Shown here in pieces: positions 12,699 to 12,913 of a DNA stretch of 12,913 nucleotides (position 1 is the first letter of the stretch; every line of letters begins with the position of its first letter). This DNA comes from Candidatus Competibacteraceae bacterium. GTDB taxonomy: Bacteria > Pseudomonadota > Gammaproteobacteria > Competibacterales > Competibacteraceae. The notes beneath the pieces were generated by a model, which was not told the origin of the DNA, searched no databases, and saw only the letters and a program-made list of their open reading frames with translations. The stretch lies in contig DPWB01000255.1 in the NCBI GenBank assembly GCA_003527885.1, positions 1-12,913 of the forward strand, written 5' to 3'. Both the position numbers and the translations under genes were made by a program.

Positions 12699-12751
12699 TA
12701 ATCTAAATAAAGAGTACTTTATCAATATATAGAATATGAAATTATTTAATA

Positions 12752-12838
12752 ATAAGAGACAGGTGCCTCCACCTTTAGGCGAGCCTCAGAATTTAATCGT
12801 AGCTATCATGAAGGCTAATCGTGCGCCTGTCTCTTATA
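12752..12838. repeat. Inverted mosaic-end-like repeats at the contig end
   Basis: ATAAGAGACAG (12752-12762, the end of the Nextera/Tn5 mosaic end) and its continuation through 12766 mirror GCGCCTGTCTCTTAT (12824-12838) with one mismatch. The roughly 64-nt segment between the two mosaic-end copies contains no gene and may be a misjoined short library insert rather than native flanking DNA. Confidence 0.5.
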
Positions 12839-12896
12839 CACATCTGACGCTGCCGACGAGCGATCTAGTGTAGATCTCGGTGGTCGCCGTATCATT
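12827..12896 (+). other. Illumina Nextera adapter with i5 index and P5 sequence (contamination)
   Basis: 12827-12845 is the Tn5 mosaic end CTGTCTCTTATACACATCT. 12846-12859 is GACGCTGCCGACGA, the read-1 side of the Nextera adapter in reverse complement. 12860-12867 is GCGATCTA, the reverse complement of the i5 index TAGATCGC (N501/S501). 12868-12896 is the reverse complement of P5. This is not genomic DNA. Confidence 0.98.
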
Positions 12897-12913
12897 AAAA
12901 AACAAACAAAAAA
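12897..12913 (+). other. A-rich read-through past the adapter
   Basis: The last 17 bases are nearly all A with two C, as seen when a sequencer reads beyond the end of a short library molecule. They directly follow the P5 sequence and are technical. Confidence 0.9.

Noticed and set aside
12680..12700. Repressor operator (7-bp dyad TATGGCA/TGCCATA) ahead of the PEP-CTERM gene
   Set aside because: The symmetry is largely explained by the sigma-54 -24/-12 element, which matches at exact spacing; a separate operator is not needed.

Overview
The window is a GC-rich stretch (about 60-68% by eye, lower after about 11,830) of a proteobacterial chromosome from a draft assembly. The subclass of ferredoxin-NADP reductase, a Kbp/YgaU-like and a YebE-like (DUF533) protein, a short-form HPPK and a PEP-CTERM protein behind a sigma-54 promoter suggest a gammaproteobacterium (possibly a relative of the activated-sludge Competibacter group) or a betaproteobacterium. 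That placement is inference. The contig end is technical: 12827-12896 is Illumina Nextera adapter with i5 index and P5 sequence, and 12897-12913 is A-rich read-through.

Left part (1-1729, + strand): the last 45 codons of citrate synthase (gltA), a strong GC hairpin, then a class V PLP-dependent aminotransferase with a SufS-like active-site cysteine.

Central part (about 1769-6809, + strand): a run of envelope/toxic-anion-stress genes: a possible 45-aa lipoprotein-like ORF, an XpaC-family membrane protein, a possible 29-aa ORF that exactly bridges to telA, TelA, and an SPFH (band 7) protein with a C-terminal GYF_2 domain. A terminator whose stem overlaps the SPFH stop codon ends this transcription unit. 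It is followed by a structured 184-nt leader that carries a solitary type I-C-like CRISPR repeat, then a BON-LysM protein resembling E. coli Kbp, then a Gly-rich DUF533/TerB-like protein. All five proteins belong to families tied to membrane, tellurite or envelope stress. Their co-occurrence is the best candidate here for a poorly described system.

Right part (12638-6866, all - strand, convergent with the stress cluster). In transcription order: a PEP-CTERM exported protein with its own -24/-12 promoter and a UUCG-loop terminator; an unrecognised 109-aa protein with a GTG start and a good ribosome-binding site; a DUF4921/GalT-like HIT-superfamily nucleotidyltransferase; an eight-bladed-type PQQ-like lipoprotein resembling polyvinyl-alcohol dehydrogenase without a cytochrome domain; folK (HPPK); and fpr (ferredoxin-NADP reductase). 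Gaps of 33-139 nt between the last five are compatible with partial co-transcription, but they share no obvious pathway.

No gene-free stretch exceeds 300 bases. No tRNA, rRNA, insertion sequence or multi-repeat CRISPR array was seen.
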